Positions 1 to 8,865 of a stretch of DNA of 64,000 bases are shown here, one piece after another (within the stretch, counting starts at the first letter, position 1; each line of letters opens with the position of its first letter). This DNA is from Nguyenibacter vanlangensis. Its GTDB lineage: Bacteria > Pseudomonadota > Alphaproteobacteria > Acetobacterales > Acetobacteraceae. Location of the stretch: the NCBI RefSeq assembly GCF_038719015.1, contig NZ_CP152276.1, forward strand, positions 1,436,001-1,500,000, read 5' to 3'. Both the position numbers and the translations under genes were made by a program. The notes beneath the pieces were generated by a model, which was given only the letters and a program-made list of their open reading frames with translations, did no database searches and had not been told where the DNA came from.

Positions 1-212
1 ATGTCGCCCAGGGCACGCTGACCATTCGTGGCGTCAGCCAGCCCGAGACCCTGCCCTTCACGCTGGATATCACCGGCGGCACCGCGCATGCCAAAGGCCA
101 TCTGGACCTGGTCCGCACGCCCTTCGGCGTGGGCCAGGGACCGTGGGCCAGCGGCCAATGGGTGGCGCTGGAGGTCGGCATCGACATCGACATCACCGCC
201 CACGGCGCCTGA
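1..212 (+). CDS. YceI family protein, C-terminal fragment
   Basis: The frame is open from the left edge (codons begin at base 3) to a TGA at 210-212, giving about 69 residues, so only the 3' end is in the window. The peptide has the alternating beta-strand pattern of the YceI lipocalin-like fold, including the LTIRGVSQPETLPF stretch and the late 'RTPFGVGQGPWAS' segment typical of the family C-terminus. YceI proteins are small, usually exported, and bind isoprenoid or other lipophilic ligands. The upstream signal peptide cannot be seen. The 245 bases after it hold no gene. Confidence 0.7.
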   Translation, partial: VAQGTLTIRGVSQPETLPFTLDITGGTAHAKGHLDLVRTPFGVGQGPWASGQWVALEVGIDIDITAHGA

Positions 213-457
213 GCCGAGACATATCCGGGCATTCGCCCATTCTTCATCCCGTCATTGACGACGACACCGGCTATTACGACAGCGGCGCCGCGTGACCCAT
301 GGGTCGCGCGGCGCTTGGCGTTTCTGGGGCCGGAAATCCATGGCATTCGATCATGCATCTTTTGGAATCAATGCATTTCCGTCATTTCCATTTAAACGAT
401 GATCGCCGCGATCTATCTCTTTTCGTGTAGCAGGCCGATGCGGCCGGGAGGCATCAC

Positions 458-1156
458 ATGATAGACGTCAGATCATTCGACAGCCTGGGCGGAGCCGATC
501 ATGGCTGGCTGAAGGCGAAACATCATTTCTCCTTCGCGGAATATCGCGACCCCGAGCGCGTGCATTGGGGCAATCTGCGGGTCTGGAACGACGACACCAT
601 CGCGCCGGGCACGGGCTTCCCCGCCCATCCGCACCGCGACATGGAAATCATCACCTATGTCCGCAAGGGCGCGATCACCCACCAGGACAATCTGGGCAAC
701 AAGGGCCGTACCGAGGCCGGCGACGTGCAGGTGATGTCCGCCGGCACCGGCATCACGCACAGCGAATACAACCTGGAGCCGGGCGAGACCCAGATCTTCC
801 AGATCTGGATCATCCCCACCGGGCACGGCAAGGCGCCAAGCTGGGGCGCGCGTCCGTTCCCCAGGGAGAACCGGGCCGGTCATTTCGTCACCCTGGCCTC
901 GGGCTATGACAGCGATGCCGACGCGCTGCCGATCCGCACCGATGCCCGCGTTCTGGGCGCAACGCTGAAGGCCGGCCAGACCGCCGAGTATGTCCTGGGC
1001 ACCGAGCGCTTCGCCTATCTGGTGCCCGCCACGGGCGCGGTCGAGATCGACGGCGTGCGGGTCAATGCCCGCGACGGCGCCGCAATCTCAAAAACCGACA
1101 CCCTGCGCGTCACCGCCCTGGAGGACGCCGAAATCGTCCTGGTCGACGCCGCCTGA
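458..1156 (+). CDS. Pirin family protein (YhaK-like bicupin)
   Basis: 232 residues, the usual length of the short bacterial pirins. The N-terminal cupin has the metal-binding set His57, His59 (in FPAHPHRDMEII), His101 and Glu103 (in GITHSEYN); the C-terminal cupin is degenerate, as is normal. Family members bind Fe(II) and some have quercetin 2,3-dioxygenase activity in vitro; YhaK acts as a redox-sensitive cytosolic protein. The start ATG is the first in the frame. A perfect hairpin follows the stop, so it is probably a single-gene unit, upstream of an FMN reductase on the same strand. The physiological substrate is unknown. Confidence 0.9.
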   Translation: MIDVRSFDSLGGADHGWLKAKHHFSFAEYRDPERVHWGNLRVWNDDTIAPGTGFPAHPHRDMEIITYVRKGAITHQDNLGNKGRTEAGDVQVMSAGTGITHSEYNLEPGETQIFQIWIIPTGHGKAPSWGARPFPRENRAGHFVTLASGYDSDADALPIRTDARVLGATLKAGQTAEYVLGTERFAYLVPATGAVEIDGVRVNARDGAAISKTDTLRVTALEDAEIVLVDAA

Positions 1157-1162
1157 CAAGCG

Positions 1163-1192
1163 GCACCCGCCCGCCGGTCGGCGGGCGGGTGC
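1163..1192 (+). terminator. GC-rich hairpin after the pirin gene
   Basis: A perfect 13-bp stem (GCACCCGCCCGCC / GGCGGGCGGGTGC) with a 4-base GGTC loop starts 6 bases after the pirin stop codon. There is no strong T-run after it, so it may be a weak or Rho-assisted terminator. Confidence 0.6.
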
Positions 1193-1214
1193 TCTGCCGC
1201 GTCGCGGCACTCCT

Positions 1215-1259
1215 GAAAGCAACTCTGGCGAAAGCAACTCTGGCAAAAGCAACTCTGGC
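1215..1259. repeat. Three tandem copies of a 15-bp unit
   Basis: Units GAAAGCAACTCTGGC at 1215-1229 and 1230-1244, and AAAAGCAACTCTGGC at 1245-1259. They lie in the intergenic region between the pirin and FMN reductase genes. Other 12-15-bp tandem repeats in this window sit inside or beside gene ends. Confidence 0.9.
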
Positions 1260-1322
1260 CGCCGACGCGCTCTTATCGCTGGACGGCAGTCGGAGTCCGT
1301 TCGGCGACGGAGCAAGAACGCC

Positions 1323-1871
1323 ATGATCAAGATCCTGGGCATATCGGGCAGCCTGCGGCGGGCGTCCTTCAACACCGCGCTGCTGCATGCCGCCCCGCCC
1401 CTGCTGCCCGAGGGCGCCAGCCTGGAATTCCATGCCGGGCTGCGCGACATCCCGCCCTATGACGAGGATGTTCGCCAGGCCGGGTTTCCCGCCGTGGTGG
1501 CGGAACTGCGGCAGAGCGTGCGCGACGCCGACGCCCTGCTGATCGCGACGCCGGAATATAACCGGTCCATCTCCGGCGTCCTGAAGAACGCGATCGACTG
1601 GGTGTCCCGCCCGCCGGACCAGCCCTTCAACGGCAAGGTGGTCGCCATCATGGGCGCCAGCCCCGGCGCCCTGGGGACCGGGCTGGCCCATTACCATTTA
1701 CGCCAGGTGCTTTCGACCCTGGGGGCCTATGCGGTGCCGGGGGCGGAGATGCTGGTCGGCAACGCCGCGACCAAATTCGACGCCAGCGGCGCCCTGACCG
1801 ACGATCCGACACGCGTGCACCTTCAGAAACTGCTGAACCAACTGGTGGTGCTGGCCGGCCGGCTGCGCTGA
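1323..1871 (+). CDS. NADPH-dependent FMN reductase (ChrR/YieF-like flavodoxin fold)
   Basis: 182 residues from the ATG at 1323. The frame stays open further upstream, but homology to the fold begins at MIKILGISGSLRR. The flavin phosphate loop GSLRRASFN (about residues 9-17) and the ATPEYNRSISGVLKNAIDW segment (about 76-94) are hallmarks of the NADPH-dependent FMN reductase family. These cytosolic flavoproteins reduce quinones, chromate or azo compounds with two-electron chemistry, protecting against redox cycling. The gene is convergent with the LysR gene at 1913, 41 bases away. Substrate preference cannot be read from sequence. Confidence 0.9.
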   Translation: MIKILGISGSLRRASFNTALLHAAPPLLPEGASLEFHAGLRDIPPYDEDVRQAGFPAVVAELRQSVRDADALLIATPEYNRSISGVLKNAIDWVSRPPDQPFNGKVVAIMGASPGALGTGLAHYHLRQVLSTLGAYAVPGAEMLVGNAATKFDASGALTDDPTRVHLQKLLNQLVVLAGRLR

Positions 1872-1912
1872 CGCGGTCGGAGGCGGCGCGCGCAAAAGGC
1901 GCGGAACAGGGA

Positions 1913-2809
1913 TCAGCGCGGCGCGGCGTAGACGGCCAGTTCATGCGCCAGATGGTCGCAGACCGCCCGGACGCGCCGCACCGGCTTGAGGTCCTGGTGC
2001 ATCACCAGCCAGAGTTCCAGCGCCATCGCGAACTGCGCGGGCAGGACGGGCAGCAGGGACGGCGCGCGCCGGGCCAGGGGCTGCTGGCAGATGCCGATGC
2101 CCAGGCCCGCGCGGATCGCCGCCAGTTGCGCGACATGGTCATCGATCCGGATCGCGAAATCCTCCCGCGCCAGGCAGAGCCCCGCCTGGCGGATCATCGC
2201 GAGGTCGCCTTCCCGCCGGTCCGGCCCGATCAGCGCATGGCGGGCCAGGTCCCCGGTCCCGGCCGGCAGGCCGTGCCGCTCGGCATAGGACGGGGCGGCG
2301 AACAGGCCCAGCTTCACCGCGCCGATCCGGCGGGCCAGCAGGTCCCCCTGGCTGGGCCGGACCATCCGCACCGCGATATCCGCGTCACGCCGCAGCAGGT
2401 CCTGGTTGCGGTTGTCCAGGTGCAGTTCGATGACCAGTCGCGGATGACGAACGCGCAATGCGGCCAGCATCGCCGGCAATACCTCGGTCCCCATGGTCTC
2501 GCTGGCCGTGATCCGCACCACCCCGGAAACGGCCCCGGCGGGCGCCGAGGACGCCCGCATGAAGGCGGCGGCTTCCGACGCCATGGCTTCGGCGTGCCGG
2601 CCCAGCACCAGGGCGTCCTGGGTCGGGGTCAGCCCCGCCGGGGACCTGGTGAAGAGCACCGTCCCGATGCTGCGCTCCAGGGCTTCGAGCCGCCGGCGCA
2701 CGGTGGGTTGGGCCACGCGCAGCGCCCGCGCGGCCGCCGACAGGCTGCCTTCGTGCAGGATGGCGAGGAAGACGCGCCGATTGTCCCAGTCGAACGGCTG
2801 GGGGCTCAT
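1913..2809 (-). CDS. LysR family transcriptional regulator
   Basis: 298 residues. An N-terminal winged helix (about residues 8-66: 'NRRVFLAILHEGSLSAAARAL' followed by 'QPTVRRRLEALE') precedes a periplasmic-binding-like effector domain. It is divergent from the epimerase-like gene at 2912 with about 100 bases between the starts, the usual arrangement in which a LysR protein controls both itself and its neighbour. The recognition helix carries QPTVRRR in place of the commoner QPAVSR. The effector is unknown. Confidence 0.92.
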   Translation of the reverse strand: MSPQPFDWDNRRVFLAILHEGSLSAAARALRVAQPTVRRRLEALERSIGTVLFTRSPAGLTPTQDALVLGRHAEAMASEAAAFMRASSAPAGAVSGVVRITASETMGTEVLPAMLAALRVRHPRLVIELHLDNRNQDLLRRDADIAVRMVRPSQGDLLARRIGAVKLGLFAAPSYAERHGLPAGTGDLARHALIGPDRREGDLAMIRQAGLCLAREDFAIRIDDHVAQLAAIRAGLGIGICQQPLARRAPSLLPVLPAQFAMALELWLVMHQDLKPVRRVRAVCDHLAHELAVYAAPR

Positions 2810-2911
2810 GAATTGGGGCTCATAAATTTCATACTAGCCGATCGACGGATTCGGACAATTCCGTTTACCCCCGAGATCGGCTCGTCATGAGTCATGTCAC
2901 AGGAGGACGAC

Positions 2912-3898
2912 ATGACCATACCCGGAACGGCCTTGATTATCGGCGCGCGCGGCGGCATCGGCCGCGCGGCCGCCGGCACATTGCTGCGCCATGGCTGGCG
3001 GGTCCGCGGCCTGGTCCGCGGCACGGCGCCGGGCGGCGCATCCCATCCGCCGCCGATCGAATGGGTCGTCGGCAACGCAATGGATTCCGCCGCCGTGATG
3101 GCGGCGGCGCGTGGGGCCGATGCCGTGATCCATGCCGTCAATCCGCCCGGCTACCGCCATTGGGACAGGCTGGTCATGCCGATGCTGGAAAACAGCATCG
3201 CCGCCGCGCAGGCCGCCGATGCGCGGCTGGTCCTGCCCGGCACCGTCTATAATTTCGGCCCCGACGCCGGCTGCGCACCCGATGAGGACGCGCCGCAGAA
3301 CCCACTGACCCGCAAGGGCGGGATCCGGGTCGCCATGGAGCGCAGGCTGCATGACGCGGCGCGCGGCGGGCTGCGCGCGCTGATCGTCCGGACCGGCGAT
3401 TTCTTCGGCCCCGGAGCGGGAAACAACTGGTTTTCCCAAGGACTTTTGGGCAACGGACGCCCGGTGCGGGCCTTGACCGACCCTGGACGGCCGGGGGTCG
3501 GGCATCAATGGGCCTATCTGCCCGACGTGGCCGAAACCATTGCCCGGCTTCTGGCGCGGGAGGAGGCGCTGGAGCGCATGGCGCGCTTTCACATGGCGGG
3601 CCATTGGGACCCGGACGGGCGGCACATGATCGCGGCCATCCGGCAGGCGCTGGGCGATCCGGATATGCGGGTGCGCCGCTTTCCGTGGTGGCTGGTCGGC
3701 CTGATCGCGCCCGCCGTGCCGTTCTGCCGCGAGTTGCACGAGATGCGTTATCTGTGGCGGACCGGGCTGCGGCTTGGCAATGCGCGGCTGCTCGGCCTGC
3801 TGGGGAGCGAGCCACATACGAGGCTGGACATTGCCGTCCACGCGACGTTGCAGGCCCTGGACGCCTTTCCCCAGGAGGCTCTTCCCCGGCACGCATAG
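2912..3898 (+). CDS. NAD-dependent epimerase/dehydratase family protein
   Basis: 328 residues. The ATG at 2912 is chosen because AGGAGG at 2901-2906 lies 5 bases ahead; an upstream in-frame ATG at 2894 has no such site. A Rossmann motif GARGGIGRAAAG lies near residues 11-22. The protein resembles the atypical extended SDRs that act as NAD(P)-dependent sugar or small-molecule dehydrogenases; no classical YxxxK is obvious. It is probably controlled by the divergent LysR gene. Specific substrate unknown. Confidence 0.85.
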   Translation: MTIPGTALIIGARGGIGRAAAGTLLRHGWRVRGLVRGTAPGGASHPPPIEWVVGNAMDSAAVMAAARGADAVIHAVNPPGYRHWDRLVMPMLENSIAAAQAADARLVLPGTVYNFGPDAGCAPDEDAPQNPLTRKGGIRVAMERRLHDAARGGLRALIVRTGDFFGPGAGNNWFSQGLLGNGRPVRALTDPGRPGVGHQWAYLPDVAETIARLLAREEALERMARFHMAGHWDPDGRHMIAAIRQALGDPDMRVRRFPWWLVGLIAPAVPFCRELHEMRYLWRTGLRLGNARLLGLLGSEPHTRLDIAVHATLQALDAFPQEALPRHA

Positions 3899-4128
3899 GC
3901 GTAGGCGGCGGCGCGTTCCGGATGCCGATCACGAATCCACGAGCGCGATTGCAGCCATGCCGGACCGCACGCATGTCGAGACAGCGACTTGGAGCCGGTT
4001 TCTTCCGCTATCGGCCGGTATCGGCTGGCGGTATCGGCGGGACGCCGTCTCTGAAAAGTTCGTGAGAGAGCATCCGTGTGACCGGGCCCACCGCCCAGCC
4101 GCGCATGCTTGAGAGAAGGCTGCCTGTC

Positions 4129-4842
4129 ATGCAAGTCAAGGACGTCATGACCTCGCCGGCGATCGGGATCGCGCCGACCGATGCCATTACCGATGCCATC
4201 CGGCTGATGCTGGAACACAGGGTCAGCGGGCTGCCGGTCATTACGCCGACCGGGGAACTGGTCGGTGTCGTGACCGAAGGCGACCTGATGCGCCGCAGCG
4301 AGCTGGACACCGAGGCCGCCGTTTCGTGGTTCGGGAACCTGTTCCGCACGCCCGGCCGGCAGGCATCGGATTACGTGCACAGCCATGGGCGCCGGGTCGG
4401 TGACATCATGTCGGAGCGGCCGGTTTCCATCTGGCCCGAGGCGCCGCTGCGCGATGCCGTCATGATGCTGGCCCTGCACAATGTCCGGCGGCTGCCGGTC
4501 GTGAAAGACGACCAGGTGGTCGGCATTATTTCCCGTTCCGACATTCTGCGCGCCTTGCTGCCCCTGGTTCCGCAGGACCATGCCGTCTCGGACGACCGGA
4601 ACATCCGCGAGGCGATCCTGCGGGAACATCGCAGGGTCCTGCCCTGGAGCGCGCGCACGCTGATCGGCGTCGACGTCGCGAACGGCGTGGTGGAACTGAC
4701 CGGCACGGTCACGGACGATCGCGTGCGCACCGCCGCCCGCGTGGCCGCGGAAAACGTCAAGGGAGTCGTATCCGTGGTCGACCATGTCGTCTACACCAAC
4801 CCCTATGAAGGCGTGACGATCCCGCCGCCGCCGCTGCTTTAG
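4129..4842 (+). CDS. CBS-domain pair protein with C-terminal BON domain
   Basis: 237 residues from the ATG at 4129, with a purine-rich GAGAAGG about 9 bases upstream; GTG 4078 and ATG 4105 are alternative starts. Two CBS motifs, the first beginning MQVKDVMTSPAIGIAPTD and the second VGDIMSERPVSIWPEAP, form a Bateman module that usually binds adenosine nucleotides. A BON segment follows (about residues 160-230, ending VVSVVDHVVYTN), a fold linked to membrane or lipid binding. It is the first gene of a co-directional run with a host-attachment-like protein, PEP synthase, PfkB kinase and PRPP synthetase, so an energy- or stress-sensing role is plausible but inferred. Confidence 0.88.
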   Translation: MQVKDVMTSPAIGIAPTDAITDAIRLMLEHRVSGLPVITPTGELVGVVTEGDLMRRSELDTEAAVSWFGNLFRTPGRQASDYVHSHGRRVGDIMSERPVSIWPEAPLRDAVMMLALHNVRRLPVVKDDQVVGIISRSDILRALLPLVPQDHAVSDDRNIREAILREHRRVLPWSARTLIGVDVANGVVELTGTVTDDRVRTAARVAAENVKGVVSVVDHVVYTNPYEGVTIPPPPLL

Positions 4843-4934
4843 GCCGGCGCGCGCCGGACAATCCCCAGGAAACCAACCGAGAGAGCACGGGATCGGCGCC
4901 GCCGGTCGCACGCGGCTTTGGACAGGAGCAGACG

Positions 4935-5381
4935 ATGACCCGCAATATCGTGATCGTCATTGCGGACGGCGAGCATGCGCGCTTCGTGCGGCCCGCCGAG
5001 AACCATGCCCTGCATACCGTGGATTCCTTCGATTCCGTCGTCGCGCACCGCCAGACCTCCGACCTGGGCGACGATGCGCCCGGCGCCAGCTTCCATAGCG
5101 GGTCGAGCGCCCATCATGCGCTGAATCCGCGTCATGACCGGCACCATGTCGAAATGGAGAAATTCTCCCGCCTGGTGGCAAGCCATATCAACGACCATTA
5201 CCAGGGCTGCGAGGGGATGGTGATCTTCGCCCCGTCACGCAACCTGTCGATCATCGTCGATCACCTGAAGCCGGACCTGAAGGGGCGACTGGTCGGCACC
5301 GACGACAAGGACCTGGTGAAAATCCCCGACCACGCGCTGATGACGCATGTGGCGCCTTTCCGGCTGAAGCTGGGCATATGA
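4935..5381 (+). CDS. Host attachment family protein (Host_attach, eRF1-like fold)
   Basis: 148 residues, beginning MTRNIVIVIADGEHARF, which matches the family start 'VVADGxxARfl'. The central part is rich in His and Asp, and the C-terminal 'EGMVIFAPSRNLSIIVDHLKP' corresponds to the conserved 'vapPrfLGeLR' region. The family was named from Agrobacterium plant attachment mutants but is structurally related to the eRF1 middle domain, and its biochemical role is not settled. It sits 92 bases after the CBS-BON gene and 46 before ppsA, so it is probably cotranscribed. Confidence 0.85.
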   Translation: MTRNIVIVIADGEHARFVRPAENHALHTVDSFDSVVAHRQTSDLGDDAPGASFHSGSSAHHALNPRHDRHHVEMEKFSRLVASHINDHYQGCEGMVIFAPSRNLSIIVDHLKPDLKGRLVGTDDKDLVKIPDHALMTHVAPFRLKLGI

Positions 5382-5427
5382 TCCGCCCATCCCCCGTCCA
5401 CCCATCACTGGCCGCATGAGGTGCGCC

Positions 5428-7842
5428 ATGACGGTGTCGTCCGACACGCTTCGCTGGTTCGACGCGATCCGGCTTGAGGATCTGCCGCTGGTCGGCGGGA
5501 AGAATGCGTCGCTGGGCGAGTTGTACCAGGCGCTTTCGGCGCAGGGCATCCTGGTGCCCAACGGCTTCGTCCTGACGGCGCGCGCCTATGACGACGCGCT
5601 GCGGGACGCCGGCGCGTGGCCTGCCCTGCATGCGCTGCTGGACGGCCTGGACACGACCGACATCGCGCTGCTGGCGCAGCGCGCGGCCCAGGCGCGGCAG
5701 ATCGTTTATGCCGCGACCGATAGTGCGCCGCTGCGCGAGGCCGTCGCCGGGGCCTATCGCCGGCTGGAGGCGCAATATGGCGCGGGCGTCCCGGTGGCGG
5801 TGCGCAGTTCGGCGACCGCCGAGGATCTGCCCGCCGCCAGTTTCGCCGGCCAGCACGATTCCTTTCTGAATATCGGCGGCGCGGAGGCCGTCTTCGACGC
5901 CTGCCGCCATTGTTTCGCGTCGCTGTTCACCGATCGGGCCATCGTCTATCGTGCCAATAACGGGTTCGATCATTTCAAAACGGGCCTGTCGGTCGGAGTC
6001 ATGAAGCTGGTCCGCGCGGACCGCGCGGCCAGCGGCGTCGTCTTTACCCTGGATACCGAATCCGGCTTCCGCGACGTGGTGCTGATCACCGGGACCTGGG
6101 GACTGGGGGAGAATATCGTCCAGGGCACGATCGACCCGGACGAGTTCTATGTGCACAAGCCGAGTTTTCGCCAGGGACACCGCGCCGTGCTGCGCCACGT
6201 GCTGGGCGGAAAGCAACTGACGATGGGCCTGGCGCCGGATGAAGGGGGCACGGCCACTCGCAATGTGCCGACGCCGGAGGCGCTGCGGGCGCGCTACTGC
6301 CTGGAAGATGACGAGATCCTGCATCTGGCCGGGCAGGCGATGCTGATCGAGGCGCATTATTCCGAGCGTGCCGGCCATCCGGTGCCGATGGATATCGAGT
6401 GGGCCAAGGATGCGGACGACGGCCGGCTGTATATCGTCCAGGCCAGGCCGGAAACCGTGGCCGCGCGCAAGAATGTCGCGATGCTGGAGAGCTACGCGCT
6501 GAAGGGAAGCGGGCGCGTGCTGGCGCGCGGGCGGGCGGTGGGCGAGAAGATCGGCAGCGGCGTCGCCCGCATCGTGGCCAGCCGGGACGACCTGAAATTC
6601 TTCCGCCCCGGCGAGGTGCTGGTCGCGCCGTCGACCAATCCGGACTGGGAAGCCGTGATGAAGACGGCTTCGGCCATCGTCACCGACCATGGGGGCCGGA
6701 CCTGCCATGCCGCGATCATCGCCCGCGAACTGGGCGTGCCCGCCGTGGTGGGCACCGACGCGGCGACCCGGGTGCTGCGCAGCGGGCAGGCCGTCACCGT
6801 GTCCTGCGCGGGCGGCGAGAGCGGCACGGTCTATGACGGCGCCATTCCCTTCGCGGTCAGCCGGGTCGATGCCGGCCTGCTGCCGCGCCCGCGCACGCCC
6901 GTCATGGTCAATCTGGGCAATCCGGACCTGGCGTTCCGCACCGCTCTTATGCCCTGTGCCGGGGTCGGGCTGGCGCGCATGGAATTCATCATCAGCGAGG
7001 CGATCGGCATCCATCCGATGGCGCTGGCGCACCCCGAGCGCCTGCCGCCCGAGGACCGCGCGCGGATCGCGGCGCGCACCGCCGCCAGCCCGTCGCCGGG
7101 CGACTATTTCGTGCGGACGCTGGCCGAGGGGGTCGGCACGATCGCCGCCGCCTTCTACCCCCGGCCGGTCATCGTGCGGCTGTCGGATTTCAAGACCAAC
7201 GAATATGCGGCGCTGATCGGCGGGCAGGTGTTCGAGCCCACGGAGGCCAATCCGATGATCGGGTTTCGCGGCGCGGCACGCTATGCCCATCCGGCCTATG
7301 CCGACGGGTTCGCCCTGGAATGCGCGGCCCTGGCGCGGGTGCGCGGCGCAATGGGCCTGACCAACCTGATCGTCATGGTGCCGTTCTGCCGGCGGGTCGA
7401 GGAAGCCGAGCGCGTGCTGGCGGCGATGCGCGAACACGGGCTGGCGCGCGGCAGGGACGGGCTGAAGATCTACATGATGTGCGAGATCCCCAACAACGTC
7501 ATCCAGATCGATTCCTTTGCCGCCGAATTCGACGGATTTTCGATCGGGTCGAACGATCTGACGCAATTGACGCTGGGGGTGGACCGGGATTCCGACCTGG
7601 TCGCGTTCGATTTCGACGAACGCGACCCCGGCATGCTGGAAATGCTGCGCCTGGCCGTGACCGGCGCCCGGCGCAATGGCCGCAAGATCGGAATCTGCGG
7701 CGAGGCGCCGGCCAATTATCCCGAGATCGCGCGCTATCTGGTGGCGATCGGCATCGACTCGCTGAGCGTCAATCCGTCGAGCCTGCTGCGCACCATGGAG
7801 ATCGTCCGCCAGGCGGAGGAGAACGAGAGCCGCGCGGCGTAG
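5428..7842 (+). CDS. ppsA: Phosphoenolpyruvate synthase
   Basis: 804 residues, the normal family length. The enzyme converts pyruvate, ATP and water to PEP, AMP and phosphate, the entry to gluconeogenesis from lactate, pyruvate or alanine. Domains in order: ATP-grasp-like pyruvate/PEP binding domain (about 1-340, with VGGKNASLGEL at the start), mobile phosphohistidine domain with the catalytic His in GGRTCHAAIIARELG (about residue 427), and a C-terminal PEP-utilising TIM barrel ending in SIGSNDLTQL and GICGEAP. ATG 5428 is preferred over 5416 because TGAGGTG lies just upstream. The next gene starts about 20 bases downstream. Confidence 0.96.
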   Translation: MTVSSDTLRWFDAIRLEDLPLVGGKNASLGELYQALSAQGILVPNGFVLTARAYDDALRDAGAWPALHALLDGLDTTDIALLAQRAAQARQIVYAATDSAPLREAVAGAYRRLEAQYGAGVPVAVRSSATAEDLPAASFAGQHDSFLNIGGAEAVFDACRHCFASLFTDRAIVYRANNGFDHFKTGLSVGVMKLVRADRAASGVVFTLDTESGFRDVVLITGTWGLGENIVQGTIDPDEFYVHKPSFRQGHRAVLRHVLGGKQLTMGLAPDEGGTATRNVPTPEALRARYCLEDDEILHLAGQAMLIEAHYSERAGHPVPMDIEWAKDADDGRLYIVQARPETVAARKNVAMLESYALKGSGRVLARGRAVGEKIGSGVARIVASRDDLKFFRPGEVLVAPSTNPDWEAVMKTASAIVTDHGGRTCHAAIIARELGVPAVVGTDAATRVLRSGQAVTVSCAGGESGTVYDGAIPFAVSRVDAGLLPRPRTPVMVNLGNPDLAFRTALMPCAGVGLARMEFIISEAIGIHPMALAHPERLPPEDRARIAARTAASPSPGDYFVRTLAEGVGTIAAAFYPRPVIVRLSDFKTNEYAALIGGQVFEPTEANPMIGFRGAARYAHPAYADGFALECAALARVRGAMGLTNLIVMVPFCRRVEEAERVLAAMREHGLARGRDGLKIYMMCEIPNNVIQIDSFAAEFDGFSIGSNDLTQLTLGVDRDSDLVAFDFDERDPGMLEMLRLAVTGARRNGRKIGICGEAPANYPEIARYLVAIGIDSLSVNPSSLLRTMEIVRQAEENESRAA

Positions 7843-7862
7843 AGCAGATCCCTGACCGATGG

Positions 7863-8849
7863 ATGCCGGATATGTCCCAGATCATCGCGAGCCAGGTCAT
7901 CGCGACCCAGGTCATCGCAACCCAGATCATCGCAACATTGACGCTGAATCCCGCCGTGGACGTGGCTTGCGTCGCCGCCGAAATCCGCCCCACGCACAAG
8001 ATCCGCACCATGGACGAGCGGCTGGACCCCGGCGGGGGCGGCATCAATGTCGCGCGCGTCGTTCATGAACTGGGCGGCGAGGCCCTGGCCGTGATCATGA
8101 CCGGCGGCGTCACCGGCCGGCTGGTCGAGGAGTTGCTCGACCAGGCGGAGGTGCCCTGGCAGGGGCTGCCGATCGGCGGCCGCACCCGGATCTGCCTGAA
8201 CGTGCAGGAGCGCGCGACCCGGCTGGAATATCGCTTCGTGTCCGAAGGGCCGCTGATCGCGGAGGCGGAATGGCGCAACAGCCTGGACCTGCTGCACGGG
8301 ATCGATGCCGGCTGGATCGTGGCCAGTGGCAGCCTGCCGCGCGGCGTGCCCGATGATTTCTATGCGCGTGTCGGCCGCATCGCCGCGGCGCATGGACGGC
8401 AATTCGCCATCGACACCTCGGGCCCGGCCCTGCACGCGGCGATCGGCCCCGACGTCGCGCTGCTGAAGCTGAGCCACGGCGAGCTGGAATCGCTGGTGGG
8501 CCATCCGGTCAGGGACGCCAACGGGATGGCGATGGAGATCGCGGAGCTGATGCGCCGGGGCGCGGCCCGCATGGTCGCCGTCAGCCTGGGGCAGGACGGG
8601 GCCATTCTGGGCCATGCCGACGGCATCGTGCGCCTGCCGGCACCGCCCGTGGAAACCTGCGGCACCGTCGGCGCCGGCGACAGTTTCATGGCCGGTCTGC
8701 TGGTCGGCCTGACGCGCGGCATGCCGGCCTGCGACGCGCTGGCGCTGGCCATCGCCGCCGGTTCGGCCAGCGTGGAGATCTACGGCACCGCCCGGGCCCG
8801 GCGCGACAAGGTGGAGGCCCTGTTCCGGCAGATCAGGGAAAAGGCATAG
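7863..8849 (+). CDS. PfkB family sugar kinase (1-phosphofructokinase / 6-phosphofructokinase II type)
   Basis: 328 residues. The core begins IATLTLNPAVDV, the usual N-terminus of phosphofructokinase II/tagatose-6-phosphate kinase. It has the substrate loop LDPGGGGINVAR and the catalytic GAGD (about residues 270-273) within CGTVGAGDSFMAGLL. About 20 residues before the core are made of a 15-bp DNA repeat. Starts at 7863 or 7872 are both possible; no clear Shine-Dalgarno was seen. Placed between PEP synthase and PRPP synthetase it would phosphorylate a hexose or pentose phosphate in the cytosol; acetic acid bacteria commonly lack a classical PfkA, so the substrate matters. Confidence 0.9.
   Translation: MPDMSQIIASQVIATQVIATQIIATLTLNPAVDVACVAAEIRPTHKIRTMDERLDPGGGGINVARVVHELGGEALAVIMTGGVTGRLVEELLDQAEVPWQGLPIGGRTRICLNVQERATRLEYRFVSEGPLIAEAEWRNSLDLLHGIDAGWIVASGSLPRGVPDDFYARVGRIAAAHGRQFAIDTSGPALHAAIGPDVALLKLSHGELESLVGHPVRDANGMAMEIAELMRRGAARMVAVSLGQDGAILGHADGIVRLPAPPVETCGTVGAGDSFMAGLLVGLTRGMPACDALALAIAAGSASVEIYGTARARRDKVEALFRQIREKA
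7878..7937 (+). repeat. Four 15-bp tandem repeats forming the N-terminus of the PfkB kinase
   Basis: Units CAGATCATCGCGAGC, CAGGTCATCGCGACC, CAGGTCATCGCAACC and CAGATCATCGCAACA run back to back at 7878-7892, 7893-7907, 7908-7922 and 7923-7937. They encode Q-I/V-I-A-S/T and end exactly where the conserved PfkB core (ATLTLNPA) begins, so the extension looks like expansion of the native first codons. Confidence 0.92.
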
Positions 8850-8865
8850 ATCTTGGAGAGAATCG

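Noticed and set aside
28..258. 76-codon frame at the left edge
   Set aside because: It is out of frame with the YceI-like coding sequence, which has clear family features.
5251..7566. A 771-codon minus-strand frame
   Set aside because: Antisense to ppsA; Arg/His/Gln-rich composition typical of a shadow frame.
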